Shown: positions 9,611 to 19,781, numbered from the stretch's first letter. The stretch is 64,000 bases of DNA from Gillisia sp. UBA3175 (GCA_002364325.1 DEXV01000004.1:1-64000), one strand, 5' to 3'. Notes: a model not told the origin generated them from the letters alone. Numbers and translations: made by a program.

Positions 9611-10603
9611 ATGGCAATACTAAATTTTCAGAAGCCCGATAAAGTTATAATGATTGATTCCACCGATTTCGAAGGGAAATTTGAATTTCGCCCTTTGGAA
9701 CCAGGATATGGATTAACTGTTGGTAACGCTTTAAGAAGAGTACTGTTATCATCGTTAGAAGGATTCGCAATAACTTCAGTTCGCATTGAAGGAGTTGATC
9801 ACGAATTCTCTACTATCCCAGGCGTGGTAGAAGATGTTACAGAAATTATTTTAAACCTTAAACAAGTGAGGTTTAAAAGGCAAATTGATGAAATAGACAA
9901 TGAAGCCGTTACAATTTCTGTTTCTGGACAAGAACAACTTACAGCCGGTCATTTCCAAAAGTTTATCTCAGGTTTTCAAATTCTAAATCCAGATTTAGTG
10001 ATTTGTAACCTCGATAAAAAAGTTAGTTTCAATATGGAACTTTCAGTGGAAAAAGGTCGTGGGTATGTTCCTGCAGAAGAAAACAAAAAAGCAAATGCAC
10101 CACTAGGTACTATTTTTACAGATTCGGTTTACACACCAATCAAAAACGTAAAATATAGTATTGAAAACTTCCGTGTAGAGCAAAAGACCGATTATGAAAA
10201 ATTGGTTTTTGAAATTATCTCGGACGGTTCTATTCATCCTAAAGATGCATTAACTGAAGCTGCAAAAACTTTGATCCACCATTTCATGTTGTTCTCTGAT
10301 GAGCGTATTACGCTAGAGGCAGATGAGATAGCTCAAACTGAAACTTATGATGAAGAATCCCTTCACATGAGACAGTTGCTAAAAACCAAATTGGTAGATA
10401 TGGATCTTTCTGTTAGAGCGCTAAACTGTTTGAAGGCTGCTGAAGTTGATACTTTAGGTGATTTAGTATCCTACAACAAAAATGACTTGATGAAGTTCCG
10501 TAATTTCGGGAAGAAATCTTTAACCGAGCTTGAAGAGCTTGTGAATAATAAAGGTTTAAACTTTGGAATGGATCTTTCAAAATATAAATTAGATAAAGAC
10601 TAA
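9611..10603 (+). CDS. rpoA: DNA-directed RNA polymerase subunit alpha
   Basis: Encodes 330 residues. The N-terminal domain (about 1-230) dimerises and binds beta and beta'; [20 protein letters not shown] is its hallmark. The C-terminal domain (about 250-330, with [20 protein letters not shown] and [13 protein letters not shown]) contacts UP elements and activators. It lies 20 bases after rpsD and is followed by a 105-base folded gap before rplQ. Confidence 0.98.
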   Translation: MAILNFQKPDKVIMIDSTDFEGKFEFRPLEPGYGLTVGNALRRVLLSSLEGFAITSVRIEGVDHEFSTIPGVVEDVTEIILNLKQVRFKRQIDEIDNEAVTISVSGQEQLTAGHFQKFISGFQILNPDLVICNLDKKVSFNMELSVEKGRGYVPAEENKKANAPLGTIFTDSVYTPIKNVKYSIENFRVEQKTDYEKLVFEIISDGSIHPKDALTEAAKTLIHHFMLFSDERITLEADEIAQTETYDEESLHMRQLLKTKLVDMDLSVRALNCLKAAEVDTLGDLVSYNKNDLMKFRNFGKKSLTELEELVNNKGLNFGMDLSKYKLDKD

Positions 10604-10691
10604 TATTAGATTTAAGAATATAGAAGTAAGATCTGAGGTTAGCGCTAAAGAATGTTTTAGCCCAACTCAAACTTAAAACTATTATCTAATA
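10604..10691 (+). other. Long inverted repeat filling the rpoA-rplQ spacer
   Basis: TATTAGAT (10604-10611) pairs with ATCTAATA (10684-10691), TTTAAG (10611-10616) with CTTAAA (10672-10677), TGAGGTT (10634-10640) approximately with AACTCA (10664-10669), and GCTAAA (10644-10649) with TTTAGC (10656-10661). The whole gap can therefore form one interrupted hairpin starting right after the rpoA stop. It could set the rpoA/rplQ ratio through RNA processing, or be a decayed dispersed repeat. Pairing was read by eye. Confidence 0.45.
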
Positions 10692-10708
10692 TCTAACATC
10701 TTATAAAA

Positions 10709-11248
10709 ATGAGACACGGAAAAAAAATAAATCATTTAGGAAGAAAAACAGCGCACCGTAAGTCTATGTTGGCTAACATGGCATGTTCCCTAATTGAGCA
10801 TAAACGTATAAACACAACTGTAGCAAAAGCAAAAGCTTTGAAGCAGTTTGTAGAGCCTTTGGTAACAAAATCTAAAGAAGATACTACTCACAACAGAAGA
10901 TTGGTTTTTGCTAAACTTCGCCAGAAGGATTCAGTTACTGAATTGTTTCGTGATGTAGCAGCTAAAGTAGGTGATCGTCCAGGTGGATATACAAGAATCA
11001 TCAAGTTAGGAAATAGACTTGGAGATAACGCAGATATGGCGATGATCGAACTTGTAGATTATAACGAACTTTATAATCTAACCAAGCCAGAGAAGAAAAA
11101 ATCTACTCGTAGAGCAGGTAAAAAGAAAGCTGCAGATGAAACTGCAACTAAATCTGAAGCTAAGACTTCTGAAAAGAAAGCTGAAAAGAAAGCTGAAAAG
11201 AAAACTGAGAAAAAAGCAGATAAAAAAGATGATAAAAAGGAAGACTAA
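10709..11248 (+). CDS. rplQ: 50S ribosomal protein L17 with charged C-terminal tail
   Basis: Encodes 179 residues, against about 127 in E. coli. Residues 1-125 are ordinary L17 ([39 protein letters not shown]). The last 50 or so are almost only Lys, Glu, Ala, Asp and Thr with repeated EKKA units, probably disordered. L17 lies near the tunnel exit. It is the last gene of the super-operon and is followed by a strong terminator. Confidence 0.96.
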   Translation: MRHGKKINHLGRKTAHRKSMLANMACSLIEHKRINTTVAKAKALKQFVEPLVTKSKEDTTHNRRLVFAKLRQKDSVTELFRDVAAKVGDRPGGYTRIIKLGNRLGDNADMAMIELVDYNELYNLTKPEKKKSTRRAGKKKAADETATKSEAKTSEKKAEKKAEKKTEKKADKKDDKKED

Positions 11249-11275
11249 TAATGTTTCTTTACTAATCACACTTAT

Positions 11276-11312
11276 AAAAAGGGATAAGCCATCATGGTTT
11301 ATCCCTTTTTTT
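11276..11312 (+). terminator. Intrinsic terminator after rplQ
   Basis: GGGATAAGCC (11281-11290), loop ATCAT, then GGTTTATCCC and a run of T. The stem has ten pairs, one of them G-U. It lies 28 bases after the rplQ stop and ends the r-protein super-operon. Confidence 0.88.
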
Positions 11313-11354
11313 CGGAATAATATTTGATATTTTCGTATAACTAAAATATATATA

Positions 11355-12041
11355 ATGAAAAGATATGCATTACTTATTTTAATGGTTTGTATTAATCAAA
11401 TTTCTGCACAAACCAATGATAATCAAGAAATTGACATCAATGCCTATGTAACTAGTTCTGCCGGTTCACAATTACCAGTAAAGGTCCCGATTAATTCAGA
11501 AACTTCCGGGAGTTTTTATCTTTACAAAAACTGGAATAATAAAGGATTTGTATATTTGAAAGATAAAAGGGTACTTAAATTAAATGCTTTTAATTATAAT
11601 ACCTATACTGATCTTTTTGAAGCACAAATATCAGCTGATTCATCATTTTCCTTTTCGAAAAATAGTGCTGATTCAATAGCAATTAATAATAAAATATTTA
11701 AAGTTAGACCAAATACTGGATCTTCTACTTATGGTTATATTGAAGTCCTTTTTAACAAAAAGGATTTATTTTTTGTAAAAAAATATAAATCAATTGTCGA
11801 AAAGGCGAAACCCAATCCTATGAGTGGGAATTTTGATTTTCCCGATAAAATAACACTAGAAGAAAGTTATTTTATAGAAAATAATTATGGTTTAGTCCCT
11901 GTGTCTTTAACTAAGAAGTCTATATTAAAAACTTTTAAGGACAATGAAAAGGAAATTAAAAGGTTTGTAGAAAAGAACAATCTGTCTTATAAAAAGGAAC
12001 TTGATGTAGTTAGTATGTTAAAATTTTTATCTCAATTATAA
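11355..12041 (+). CDS. Secreted protein of unknown function
   Basis: Encodes 228 residues starting with a Sec signal peptide (MKRYALLILMVCINQISAQ, cleavage likely after SAQ). The mature part is polar and rich in Asn, Ser, Lys and Tyr, with no motif I recognise. It probably folds as a beta-rich periplasmic or outer-membrane-associated protein, but that is a guess from composition. It lies between the rplQ terminator and carA (4-base gap) and may be co-transcribed with carA. No function is assigned. Confidence 0.75.
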   Translation: MKRYALLILMVCINQISAQTNDNQEIDINAYVTSSAGSQLPVKVPINSETSGSFYLYKNWNNKGFVYLKDKRVLKLNAFNYNTYTDLFEAQISADSSFSFSKNSADSIAINNKIFKVRPNTGSSTYGYIEVLFNKKDLFFVKKYKSIVEKAKPNPMSGNFDFPDKITLEESYFIENNYGLVPVSLTKKSILKTFKDNEKEIKRFVEKNNLSYKKELDVVSMLKFLSQL

Positions 12042-12045
12042 TAAT

Positions 12046-13158
12046 ATGAAATACCAAACTAGAAAAAAAGCGATTATACTTTTAGCAGATGGAACTATTT
12101 TTCATGGTAAATCTGTTGGAGATAAAGAGGGAAGTGCCGTGGGCGAAGTTTGTTTTAATACCGGTATGACAGGGTATCAGGAGATCTTTACAGATCCTTC
12201 CTATTACGGTCAATTAATGGTAACTACCAATGCTCATATAGGAAACTATGGAGTAAAGAATGAGGAGAACGAATCGGATAAAGCAAAAATATCAGGATTA
12301 ATCTGTAAAAATTTCAGTTATAATTATTCTAGACCATCCGCAGATGGATCTTTACTGAGTTTTCTTGAGGATAGTAACTTATTTGCTATATCTGATGTAG
12401 ATACTCGAGCATTAGTAGCTTATATTAGAGAAAATGGTGCAATGAATGCTATAATTTCTACCGATGTTGATAATATTGAAGGACTAAAAGAGCAATTGAA
12501 GGCAGTTCCCGATATGAATGGGTTGGAATTAGCCTCAAAGGTTTCTACTAAAGAGCCTTATTTCTTCGGTAATGAAAATGCTACTTATAAAATTGCTGCT
12601 CTAGACATTGGGATTAAGAAAAACATACTTCGTAATCTGGCCGAAAGAGATACCTATATAAAGGTTTTCCCATACAATGCTACTTATGAAGAATTAAGCT
12701 CATGGAAGCCGGATGGTTATTTCTTATCAAACGGTCCTGGGGATCCACAACCTTTAACTAGTGCTATAAATCTTACTAAATCAATTCTTGAAAAGGACCA
12801 TCCATTATTTGGAATTTGTTTAGGACATCAAGTGATTGCTTTGGCAAATGGCATTTCTACCTATAAAATGCATCATGGCCACAGAGGTATTAACCACCCT
12901 GTACTCAATTTAAAAACAGGTAAGGGAGAAATCACTTCTCAAAATCATGGATTTTCTGTAGATAGAGCTGAAACTGAAGCTCATCCAAATGTAAAGATCA
13001 CTCATGTGTGTATAAATGATAATACGATAGGTGGAATGGAAATAATCAATAAGAATTGTTTCTCTGTACAATATCACCCAGAAGCTAGTCCTGGGCCGCA
13101 TGATGCAAGTTATTTATTCGATGAATTTATTGAAAGAATAAAAACGAGCAAGGTTTAA
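12046..13158 (+). CDS. carA: Carbamoyl-phosphate synthase small subunit
   Basis: Encodes 370 residues. CarA hydrolyses glutamine and passes ammonia to CarB for carbamoyl phosphate, used for pyrimidines and arginine. The N-terminal half is the CPSase small-chain domain (LADGTIFHGKSVG, NTGMTGYQEIFTDPSYYGQ). The C-terminal half is a class I glutaminase with the nucleophile Cys in FGICLGHQ and His/Glu in QYHPEASPGPHDA. carB is not in the window. A terminator follows. Confidence 0.96.
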   Translation: MKYQTRKKAIILLADGTIFHGKSVGDKEGSAVGEVCFNTGMTGYQEIFTDPSYYGQLMVTTNAHIGNYGVKNEENESDKAKISGLICKNFSYNYSRPSADGSLLSFLEDSNLFAISDVDTRALVAYIRENGAMNAIISTDVDNIEGLKEQLKAVPDMNGLELASKVSTKEPYFFGNENATYKIAALDIGIKKNILRNLAERDTYIKVFPYNATYEELSSWKPDGYFLSNGPGDPQPLTSAINLTKSILEKDHPLFGICLGHQVIALANGISTYKMHHGHRGINHPVLNLKTGKGEITSQNHGFSVDRAETEAHPNVKITHVCINDNTIGGMEIINKNCFSVQYHPEASPGPHDASYLFDEFIERIKTSKV

Positions 13159-13176
13159 ATTTTAAATTATTATTGT

Positions 13177-13214
13177 AAAATAAGGCTGGGCATTTATATT
13201 CTCAGCCTATTTTA
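13177..13214 (+). terminator. Intrinsic terminator after carA
   Basis: AAAATAAGGCTGGG (13177-13190), a 10-base loop, then CTCAGCCTATTTTA. The stem is about 13 pairs with mostly A/T at its base; the 3' tail is only moderately T-rich. It lies 18 bases after the carA stop. Confidence 0.75.
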
Positions 13215-13280
13215 TTTGTTCATTTTTTAAATTTTAGTACCTCCGTGAGGTTGAACATGGATTACTTATTAAACTCTTAC

Positions 13281-13294
13281 CGAAAACGTTATCG
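13281..13294. promoter_or_regulatory. Near-palindromic LacI-type operator candidate upstream of eno
   Basis: CGAAAACGTTATCG is a 14-base near-palindrome with a central CG: half-sites CGAAAAC and, on the other strand, CGATAAC differ at one position. This resembles operators of LacI/GalR-family repressors. It lies 85 bases before the eno start, in a 221-base intergenic region that otherwise holds the carA terminator. No regulator gene is nearby, so the assignment is tentative. Confidence 0.3.
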
Positions 13295-13310
13295 CAAATA
13301 ATACTCTTAA

Positions 13311-14666
<1,356 letters not shown>

Positions 14667-14687
14667 TTGATTTAGATATTATTTAAT

Positions 14688-14720
14688 AAAAACCCTTTCT
14701 ACTACAGAAAGGGTTTTTTT
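14688..14720 (+). terminator. Intrinsic terminator after eno
   Basis: AACCCTTTCT (14691-14700), loop ACTAC, AGAAAGGGTT and a run of T. The 10-pair perfect stem lies 22 bases after the eno stop. Confidence 0.9.
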
Positions 14721-14852
14721 ATGGTGCTATTTTCTTAAAAACCTGCCAAAGTTCTAGTTTTATTGAGAAATTCCTTTTGGTTTAGAGGTTCTTTTAAGTG
14801 CATATTTCGTACTTTAGCATTCCGAAAAATTAATCAGAAAAGTTAATATTAT

Positions 14853-16136
14853 ATGTCAAAAGTTGCTACGTTAGAGATAGATGGAAAGAAATACGAATTC
14901 CCGGTAATAGTTGGATCAGAAAATGAAGTTGCCATAGATATCAAAAATCTTAGAGGAGAATCTGGAGTAATTACTTTAGATCCAGGATTTAAGAATACAG
15001 GTAGTTGTGAAAGCGCAATTACTTTTTTAGATGGAGAACTTGGAATTTTAAGATATAGAGGATATTCTATAGAAGAATTAGCTGAAAAAGCAGAGTTTCT
15101 AGAGGTAGTATTTTTATTGATTTTCGGAGAATTACCAAATAAGGAAGAATTAGGGAAGTTTAAAGAAGATATTAAGGCTCAGAGCGAAGTGAACCTTGAT
15201 ATGAAAAAGGTTATAAAAGGTTTTCCTCCTACGGCACACCCTATGGGTATGTTATCTTCACTTACAAGTGCGCTTATTGCCTTCAATCCAAAATCTGTTA
15301 ATGTAGATTCCGAAGAAGATATGTATAAGGCTATCGTTAAGATATTGGCTAAATTTCCAACTCTCGCAGCTTGGACATTACGAAGAAGAAATGATCTTCC
15401 TTTAGAAAATAGCGATAACAGCCTTGGATATGTAGAGAGCTTCTTAAAAATGATGTTTCAAAAGCCGGGTGAAGAATATAAGGCTAATAAGAATGTGGTA
15501 GATGCATTGGATAAATTATTGATCCTTCACGCAGATCATGAGCAAAACTGTTCTACTTCCACAGTAAGAATTGTTGGCTCTTCCCAAGCTGGATTATTTG
15601 CATCAATTTCGGCAGGAGTTTCGGCTTTATGGGGACCCCTTCATGGAGGTGCAAATCAGGCGGTAATAGAGATGCTTGAAGCTATAAAAGCAGATGGAGG
15701 TGATACTTCTAAGTTTATTGCAAAAGCAAAAGATAAAGATGATCCCTTTAGACTAATGGGCTTTGGACATAGAGTTTACAAAAATTTTGATCCTCGCGCT
15801 AAAATTATTAAAAAGGCTGCCGACGAGGTCTTAGCTGAATTAGGGGTAGACGATCCTATCTTGGAAATCGCTAAAGGTTTAGAAAAAGCTGCCTTAGAAG
15901 ACGAATATTTCGTAGAAAGAAAATTATATCCAAACGTAGATTTCTATTCTGGAATCATTTATCGTGCAATGGGAATACCTACAGAGATGTTTACAGTAAT
16001 GTTTGCTGTTGGTAGACTTCCAGGATGGATCGCTCAATGGAGAGAAATGAGATTAGCGAAAGAACCAATTGGAAGACCTCGTCAAGTTTATATTGGTGAA
16101 TCTTTAAGAGGTTTTAAAGAACTTGATAAAAGATAA
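14853..16136 (+). CDS. gltA: Citrate synthase
   Basis: Encodes 427 residues of the hexameric type II (Gram-negative) class; condenses acetyl-CoA and oxaloacetate. Catalytic His residues are in LHADHEQNCSTSTVR and GFGHRVYKNFDPRA, with the Asp near the C-terminus. GPLHGGANQAV is the substrate loop. The N-terminal beta domain seen in GltA-type enzymes is present (about residues 1-50). It follows eno in the same direction but has its own terminator. Confidence 0.97.
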   Translation: MSKVATLEIDGKKYEFPVIVGSENEVAIDIKNLRGESGVITLDPGFKNTGSCESAITFLDGELGILRYRGYSIEELAEKAEFLEVVFLLIFGELPNKEELGKFKEDIKAQSEVNLDMKKVIKGFPPTAHPMGMLSSLTSALIAFNPKSVNVDSEEDMYKAIVKILAKFPTLAAWTLRRRNDLPLENSDNSLGYVESFLKMMFQKPGEEYKANKNVVDALDKLLILHADHEQNCSTSTVRIVGSSQAGLFASISAGVSALWGPLHGGANQAVIEMLEAIKADGGDTSKFIAKAKDKDDPFRLMGFGHRVYKNFDPRAKIIKKAADEVLAELGVDDPILEIAKGLEKAALEDEYFVERKLYPNVDFYSGIIYRAMGIPTEMFTVMFAVGRLPGWIAQWREMRLAKEPIGRPRQVYIGESLRGFKELDKR

Positions 16137-16157
16137 TTATAATATATTTTATAAATT

Positions 16158-16189
16158 AAAAAGCTTCATATCACTATGAAGCTTTTTTT
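16158..16189 (+). terminator. Intrinsic terminator after gltA
   Basis: AAAAAGCTTCATA, loop TCAC, TATGAAGCTTTTTTT. A 13-pair stem with a long T-tract, 21 bases after the gltA stop. The -7 box of the next gene begins at its last base. Confidence 0.9.
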
Positions 16190-16196
16190 ATATTTG
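16189..16196 (+). promoter_or_regulatory. -7 promoter box of the amidinohydrolase pair
   Basis: TATATTTG matches the Bacteroidota -7 consensus TAnnTTTG and lies 17 bases before the ATG at 16214. No clear -33 TTG is seen at the expected distance because the gltA terminator occupies that place. The short leader would leave little room for other control. Confidence 0.5.
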
Positions 16197-16213
16197 CATA
16201 AAACCATATCAGC

Positions 16214-17128
16214 ATGTTAAAATTGAATATTACAAGTGAAACAGCCCCTTTAAAAGCGGTTGTGCTGGGCACCGCGGTGAGCAATGGCGGCACACCGGAA
16301 TATAAGGATGCATATGATCCCAAATCTGCCGAGCATATCAAGGCTGGAACGTATCCTGTAGAAAAGGATATGGTTGAAGAAATGGAGGCTCTGGCTGCGG
16401 TTTTTGAAAAGTATGATGTAAAGGTTTTCAGGCCAAAGATCATTGAAGATTATAACCAGATTTTTACACGTGATATCGCATTTGTTATAGACGATAAGTT
16501 TGTTAAGGCAAATATTTTACCAGATAGAGATGAGGAGATCGAGGCAATAAACCATGTAATAAATCAAATTGATCCAGAAAAGATCTTAACAATGCCAGAA
16601 TCTGCACATATAGAAGGTGGTGATGTTATGCCTTATAAGAACTACATTTTAGTTGGAACCTATAAAGGCGAAGATTATAAAAGTTTCATAACCGCTAGAA
16701 CAAATATGAAAGGAGTGAAAGCTCTTCAGGAACTTTTCCCGAACAGAGAAGTTGTTTCATTCAGCTTAAAAAAATCCAATACAGAGGCTCGGGACAATGC
16801 GCTGCATTTAGATTGCTGTTTCCAACCAGTTGGCAGAGGAAAAGCAATAATCTATAAAGGCGGATTTTTAATTGAAGAGGAATATAATTGGTTAGTTAAT
16901 CTTTTTGGTGAAGAAAATTTATTTCATATCACCAGAGATGAAATGTTTAATATGAATTCCAATATCTTCTCTATTTCTGAAGATGTAGTGATCTCTGAAA
17001 AGAATTTTATCAGATTAAATACTTGGTTGAAAGAACAAGGAATTACAGTAGAGGAAGTTCCTTATGCGGAAATATCTAAGCAGGAAGGACTTTTAAGATG
17101 TACCACCTTACCATTAATTAGAGAATAA
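16214..17128 (+). CDS. Arginine-deiminase-like amidinohydrolase
   Basis: Encodes 304 residues of the guanidino-group-modifying (pentein) fold, shared by arginine deiminase, dimethylargininase and amidinotransferases. Visible elements are QIFTRDIAFVID, HIEGGDVMPY, the catalytic-His region LHLDCCFQPVGRG and a nucleophilic Cys296 in LLRCTTLPL at the C-terminus. The exact substrate (arginine or a methylated or acylated arginine) cannot be told from the sequence. CtlX follows 7 bases later, so arginine to citrulline is a reasonable guess. Confidence 0.82.
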   Translation: MLKLNITSETAPLKAVVLGTAVSNGGTPEYKDAYDPKSAEHIKAGTYPVEKDMVEEMEALAAVFEKYDVKVFRPKIIEDYNQIFTRDIAFVIDDKFVKANILPDRDEEIEAINHVINQIDPEKILTMPESAHIEGGDVMPYKNYILVGTYKGEDYKSFITARTNMKGVKALQELFPNREVVSFSLKKSNTEARDNALHLDCCFQPVGRGKAIIYKGGFLIEEEYNWLVNLFGEENLFHITRDEMFNMNSNIFSISEDVVISEKNFIRLNTWLKEQGITVEEVPYAEISKQEGLLRCTTLPLIRE

Positions 17129-17135
17129 TAAGACC

Positions 17136-18068
17136 ATGGAACAAATTACCAATACCGTATTAATGGTTCGTCCAGTAAACTTTAGGATGAATGAAGAAAC
17201 CGCTGTAAATAATTATTTTCAGGAAGAGCTTCAGTTAAAGAATGAGGAAATAAATAAAAAGGCACAACAGGAATTTGATGCGTTTGTAAATAAGCTTAAG
17301 GCTGTAGGTGTAAATGTTGTTGTAGTAAATGATGATAAAGAACTTGATACTCCAGATTCTATTTTTCCTAATAATTGGGTATCCTTTCATCAAGACGGTA
17401 AAGCTGCGGTTTATCCTATGTTTGCCGAAAACAGAAGAAGAGAGCGACGCATGGAGTTTTTTGAGGTATTAGAATCTAAAGGATTTAAAATTTCTGATGT
17501 AATAGATTATACCGAAGCTGAAGATGAAGAAGTTTATTTAGAAGGAACCGGGGTTCTAATCCTAGATAGAATAAATAGAAAAGCCTATTGTGCACTTTCT
17601 GTTAGAGCAGATGAAGAATTATTGATAGAATTTTGTGAGGATTTTGAATATTCTCCAGTGATTTTCCAAGCATTTCAAGATGTAAAGGGAAAGCGATTGC
17701 CAATCTATCATACTAATGTTATGATGTGTGTAGCCGAAGAGTTTGCTGTGATTTGTGCAGATTGTATAGATGATGCAAAGGAACGTAAGAGCGTTCTTAA
17801 ACATTTGAAACAAGATGGAAAAGAGATCATCACTATTTCAGAAGCTCAAATGCATCAGTTTGCAGGGAATATGTTACAAGTAAAAGGTGCCGAAGGCAAG
17901 AAATATCTTGTTATGAGCACTACCGCTCATAAAAGTTTAACTGCAGCACAAATTAGAGCTATTGAAAAGCATTGTGAGATCTTAAGCTCTGATCTTAATA
18001 CAATTGAAACTTGTGGTGGTGGAAGTGCCAGATGTATGATGGCTGAAGTGTTTTTGCCAAAAAACTAA
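17136..18068 (+). CDS. ctlX: Citrulline utilization hydrolase CtlX-like
   Basis: Encodes 310 residues of the same pentein superfamily. The N-terminus NTVLMVRPVNFRMNEETAVN matches the CtlX family, which hydrolyses the ureido group of citrulline to give ornithine, CO2 and ammonia. Catalytic residues are likely the His in LPIYHTNVMMCV and Cys300 in GGGSARCMMAEVF. FPNNWVSFHQDG is the substrate-guanidine or ureido region. It forms a two-gene unit with the preceding deiminase-like gene. Confidence 0.82.
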   Translation: MEQITNTVLMVRPVNFRMNEETAVNNYFQEELQLKNEEINKKAQQEFDAFVNKLKAVGVNVVVVNDDKELDTPDSIFPNNWVSFHQDGKAAVYPMFAENRRRERRMEFFEVLESKGFKISDVIDYTEAEDEEVYLEGTGVLILDRINRKAYCALSVRADEELLIEFCEDFEYSPVIFQAFQDVKGKRLPIYHTNVMMCVAEEFAVICADCIDDAKERKSVLKHLKQDGKEIITISEAQMHQFAGNMLQVKGAEGKKYLVMSTTAHKSLTAAQIRAIEKHCEILSSDLNTIETCGGGSARCMMAEVFLPKN

Positions 18069-18100
18069 ATTCAAACTCTTTAAAAGAGTAATGATATATA

Positions 18101-18143
18101 AAAAAGCAGTAGAAGGATCAAGTATCTTTTTGCTGCTTTTTTT
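18101..18143. terminator. Terminator between convergent ctlX and the BCCT gene
   Basis: AAAAAGCAG ... GAAGGAT, a 5-base loop, ATCTTTTT and GCTGCTTTTTT form an imperfect stem flanked by A-rich and T-rich tracts, so it can act in both directions. It overlaps the last codons of the transporter gene. Confidence 0.65.
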
Positions 18144-19692
18144 GTGCATGTTTAAATAAAGTTCTACTAAGCAGAATTATAATTAATACCGTGAAAAATG
18201 CAAAAGGTAGCGATGCAATGATCAGGAATTTTTGCATTGCGGTTAGAACATTACTATCTGGTTTTATGTTACCTAACACAATGATAGCTTCAGAAAATAT
18301 TAAAAGAATAATAGCCCATATAAGTCTAAATTTTCTCTTGGGATTTTCGTCTCCTTTGGAAGTAAACATGCTTAATACATAAATAGCAGAATCTACTGAG
18401 GTCACCAAAAAACTGATCAATAACACTACAGTAAGAATATTTGTAATAATAGACAAAGGATAGTTAGCGAGAAATACGAACATGGAGGTGAATACATTTC
18501 CAAATTCATTTTGATAGGTTCCCCATTGTTCAATTAGATTAAAAGCAGAAGTGCCAAATACACTAAACCATAAAAATGTCCCTAAAGAAGGAATAAGCAA
18601 TACTCCAAGTATGATCTCCCTAATGCTTCTTCCTTTAGAAATACGTGCAATAAATATCCCTGTAAAAGGAGCCCAAGCCAACCAGAAGGCCCAGTAGTAA
18701 TAAGTCCAATCTGTTAGGAACTCTTTTCCTGGATCATAACTGCCCATTGCTAAACTTAGAGGAATAAAATCTATGATATAACGATAGGTGGCATGGAAAA
18801 AATTTTGAAAGATCAAGCTGAGGTTGCCTTGTAACAGAACGAAAATTAGAAGTAATATTGTAAGATAGATATTCCAATTAGAGAGCCTTTTAATTCCTTT
18901 TTCAATCCCTGTCCAAGCAGAGATAAAAGCAATAGTATAAACAATAAACACCAGTATTAATGTAAGTTGTAGGTCGTTGGAAGTATGGCCTAGCAAATGC
19001 CTTATGCCGCCTTCAATTTGAGTGGTTCCTAGACCAACAGCTGCAACTAATCCCGCAACTGTAGTAAGTATGGTAAGAAGGTTTATTCCTGAAGGAAGAA
19101 ATTTTATGCGTTTAAAATAGTGCAGACTAGTTCCCAATCTAATGTCTCTTTTCTCAACAAAAAGCGAGTGACCTACTAAAATCGCAAATAATGCATAAAA
19201 GGCCCAGGCCGTGAATCCCCACTGATAAAAAGTATATTCCAGAGCAATTATGTCATTAGGTTCTCCAGTTTTTATAGGAGGATTTAAAAACATATAAACC
19301 GGTTCCTGCACACCTCTTAACAAGATTCCTGCTCCCATTCCAGCGCTATATAACATTGCTATCCAAGACCATCTATCAAATTCTGGAGGTGTACTTCCTA
19401 ACTTGATCTTTCCTGCTTTACTTATAGCTAATATCAAAAGAAAGACTACGCACAGTAAACCCAACCAGAGGTAAAAACTGCCAAACCATTCTCTAACCCA
19501 CAAACTTCCCTGTTCTATGAGAACATAAAATGTTTCTGTAAATAAGAAAATATAAATTGCTATAAACAGTAATAGAAAAGCAGAAACAGTTAGAAGCAGA
19601 TTTTTTCGGAGGTGTGATAAAAATGATTTCAATATAACTTTAAAATTAATTTGTATTACATCCAATAATGCCATTGACCATGTCATCAACAA
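18118..19692 (-). CDS. BCCT-family betaine/carnitine/choline transporter
   Basis: Encodes up to 524 residues with about 12 membrane helices. The segments RWSWIAMLYSAGMGAGILLR, the WTYYYWAFWLAWAPF region and FIARISKGRSIREIILG are the BCCT signature; the last is the family motif near helix 8. These carriers import glycine betaine and related osmolytes with Na+ or H+. The glycine stretch reads GMGAG rather than the GMGIG of Na+-coupled BetP, so the coupling ion is uncertain. The start is uncertain; a Met 6 codons in (19674) is also possible. Confidence 0.88.
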   Translation of the reverse strand: MLMTWSMALLDVIQINFKVILKSFLSHLRKNLLLTVSAFLLLFIAIYIFLFTETFYVLIEQGSLWVREWFGSFYLWLGLLCVVFLLILAISKAGKIKLGSTPPEFDRWSWIAMLYSAGMGAGILLRGVQEPVYMFLNPPIKTGEPNDIIALEYTFYQWGFTAWAFYALFAILVGHSLFVEKRDIRLGTSLHYFKRIKFLPSGINLLTILTTVAGLVAAVGLGTTQIEGGIRHLLGHTSNDLQLTLILVFIVYTIAFISAWTGIEKGIKRLSNWNIYLTILLLIFVLLQGNLSLIFQNFFHATYRYIIDFIPLSLAMGSYDPGKEFLTDWTYYYWAFWLAWAPFTGIFIARISKGRSIREIILGVLLIPSLGTFLWFSVFGTSAFNLIEQWGTYQNEFGNVFTSMFVFLANYPLSIITNILTVVLLISFLVTSVDSAIYVLSMFTSKGDENPKRKFRLIWAIILLIFSEAIIVLGNIKPDSNVLTAMQKFLIIASLPFAFFTVLIIILLSRTLFKHAQKKQQKDT

Positions 19693-19781
19693 GTACTTGA
19701 TTCATGATTTTATGCAAACTTAATAAGATGCTGAAACCAAGTTCAGCAGGGCTAATTCATAAATAACGTTTCAAAAATCAC

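Noticed and set aside
11078..11327. Antisense and shifted frames over the rplQ 3' end (Phe/Leu/Ser-rich and Lys-rich)
   Set aside because: Artefacts of the Lys/Glu codon repeat of the L17 tail.
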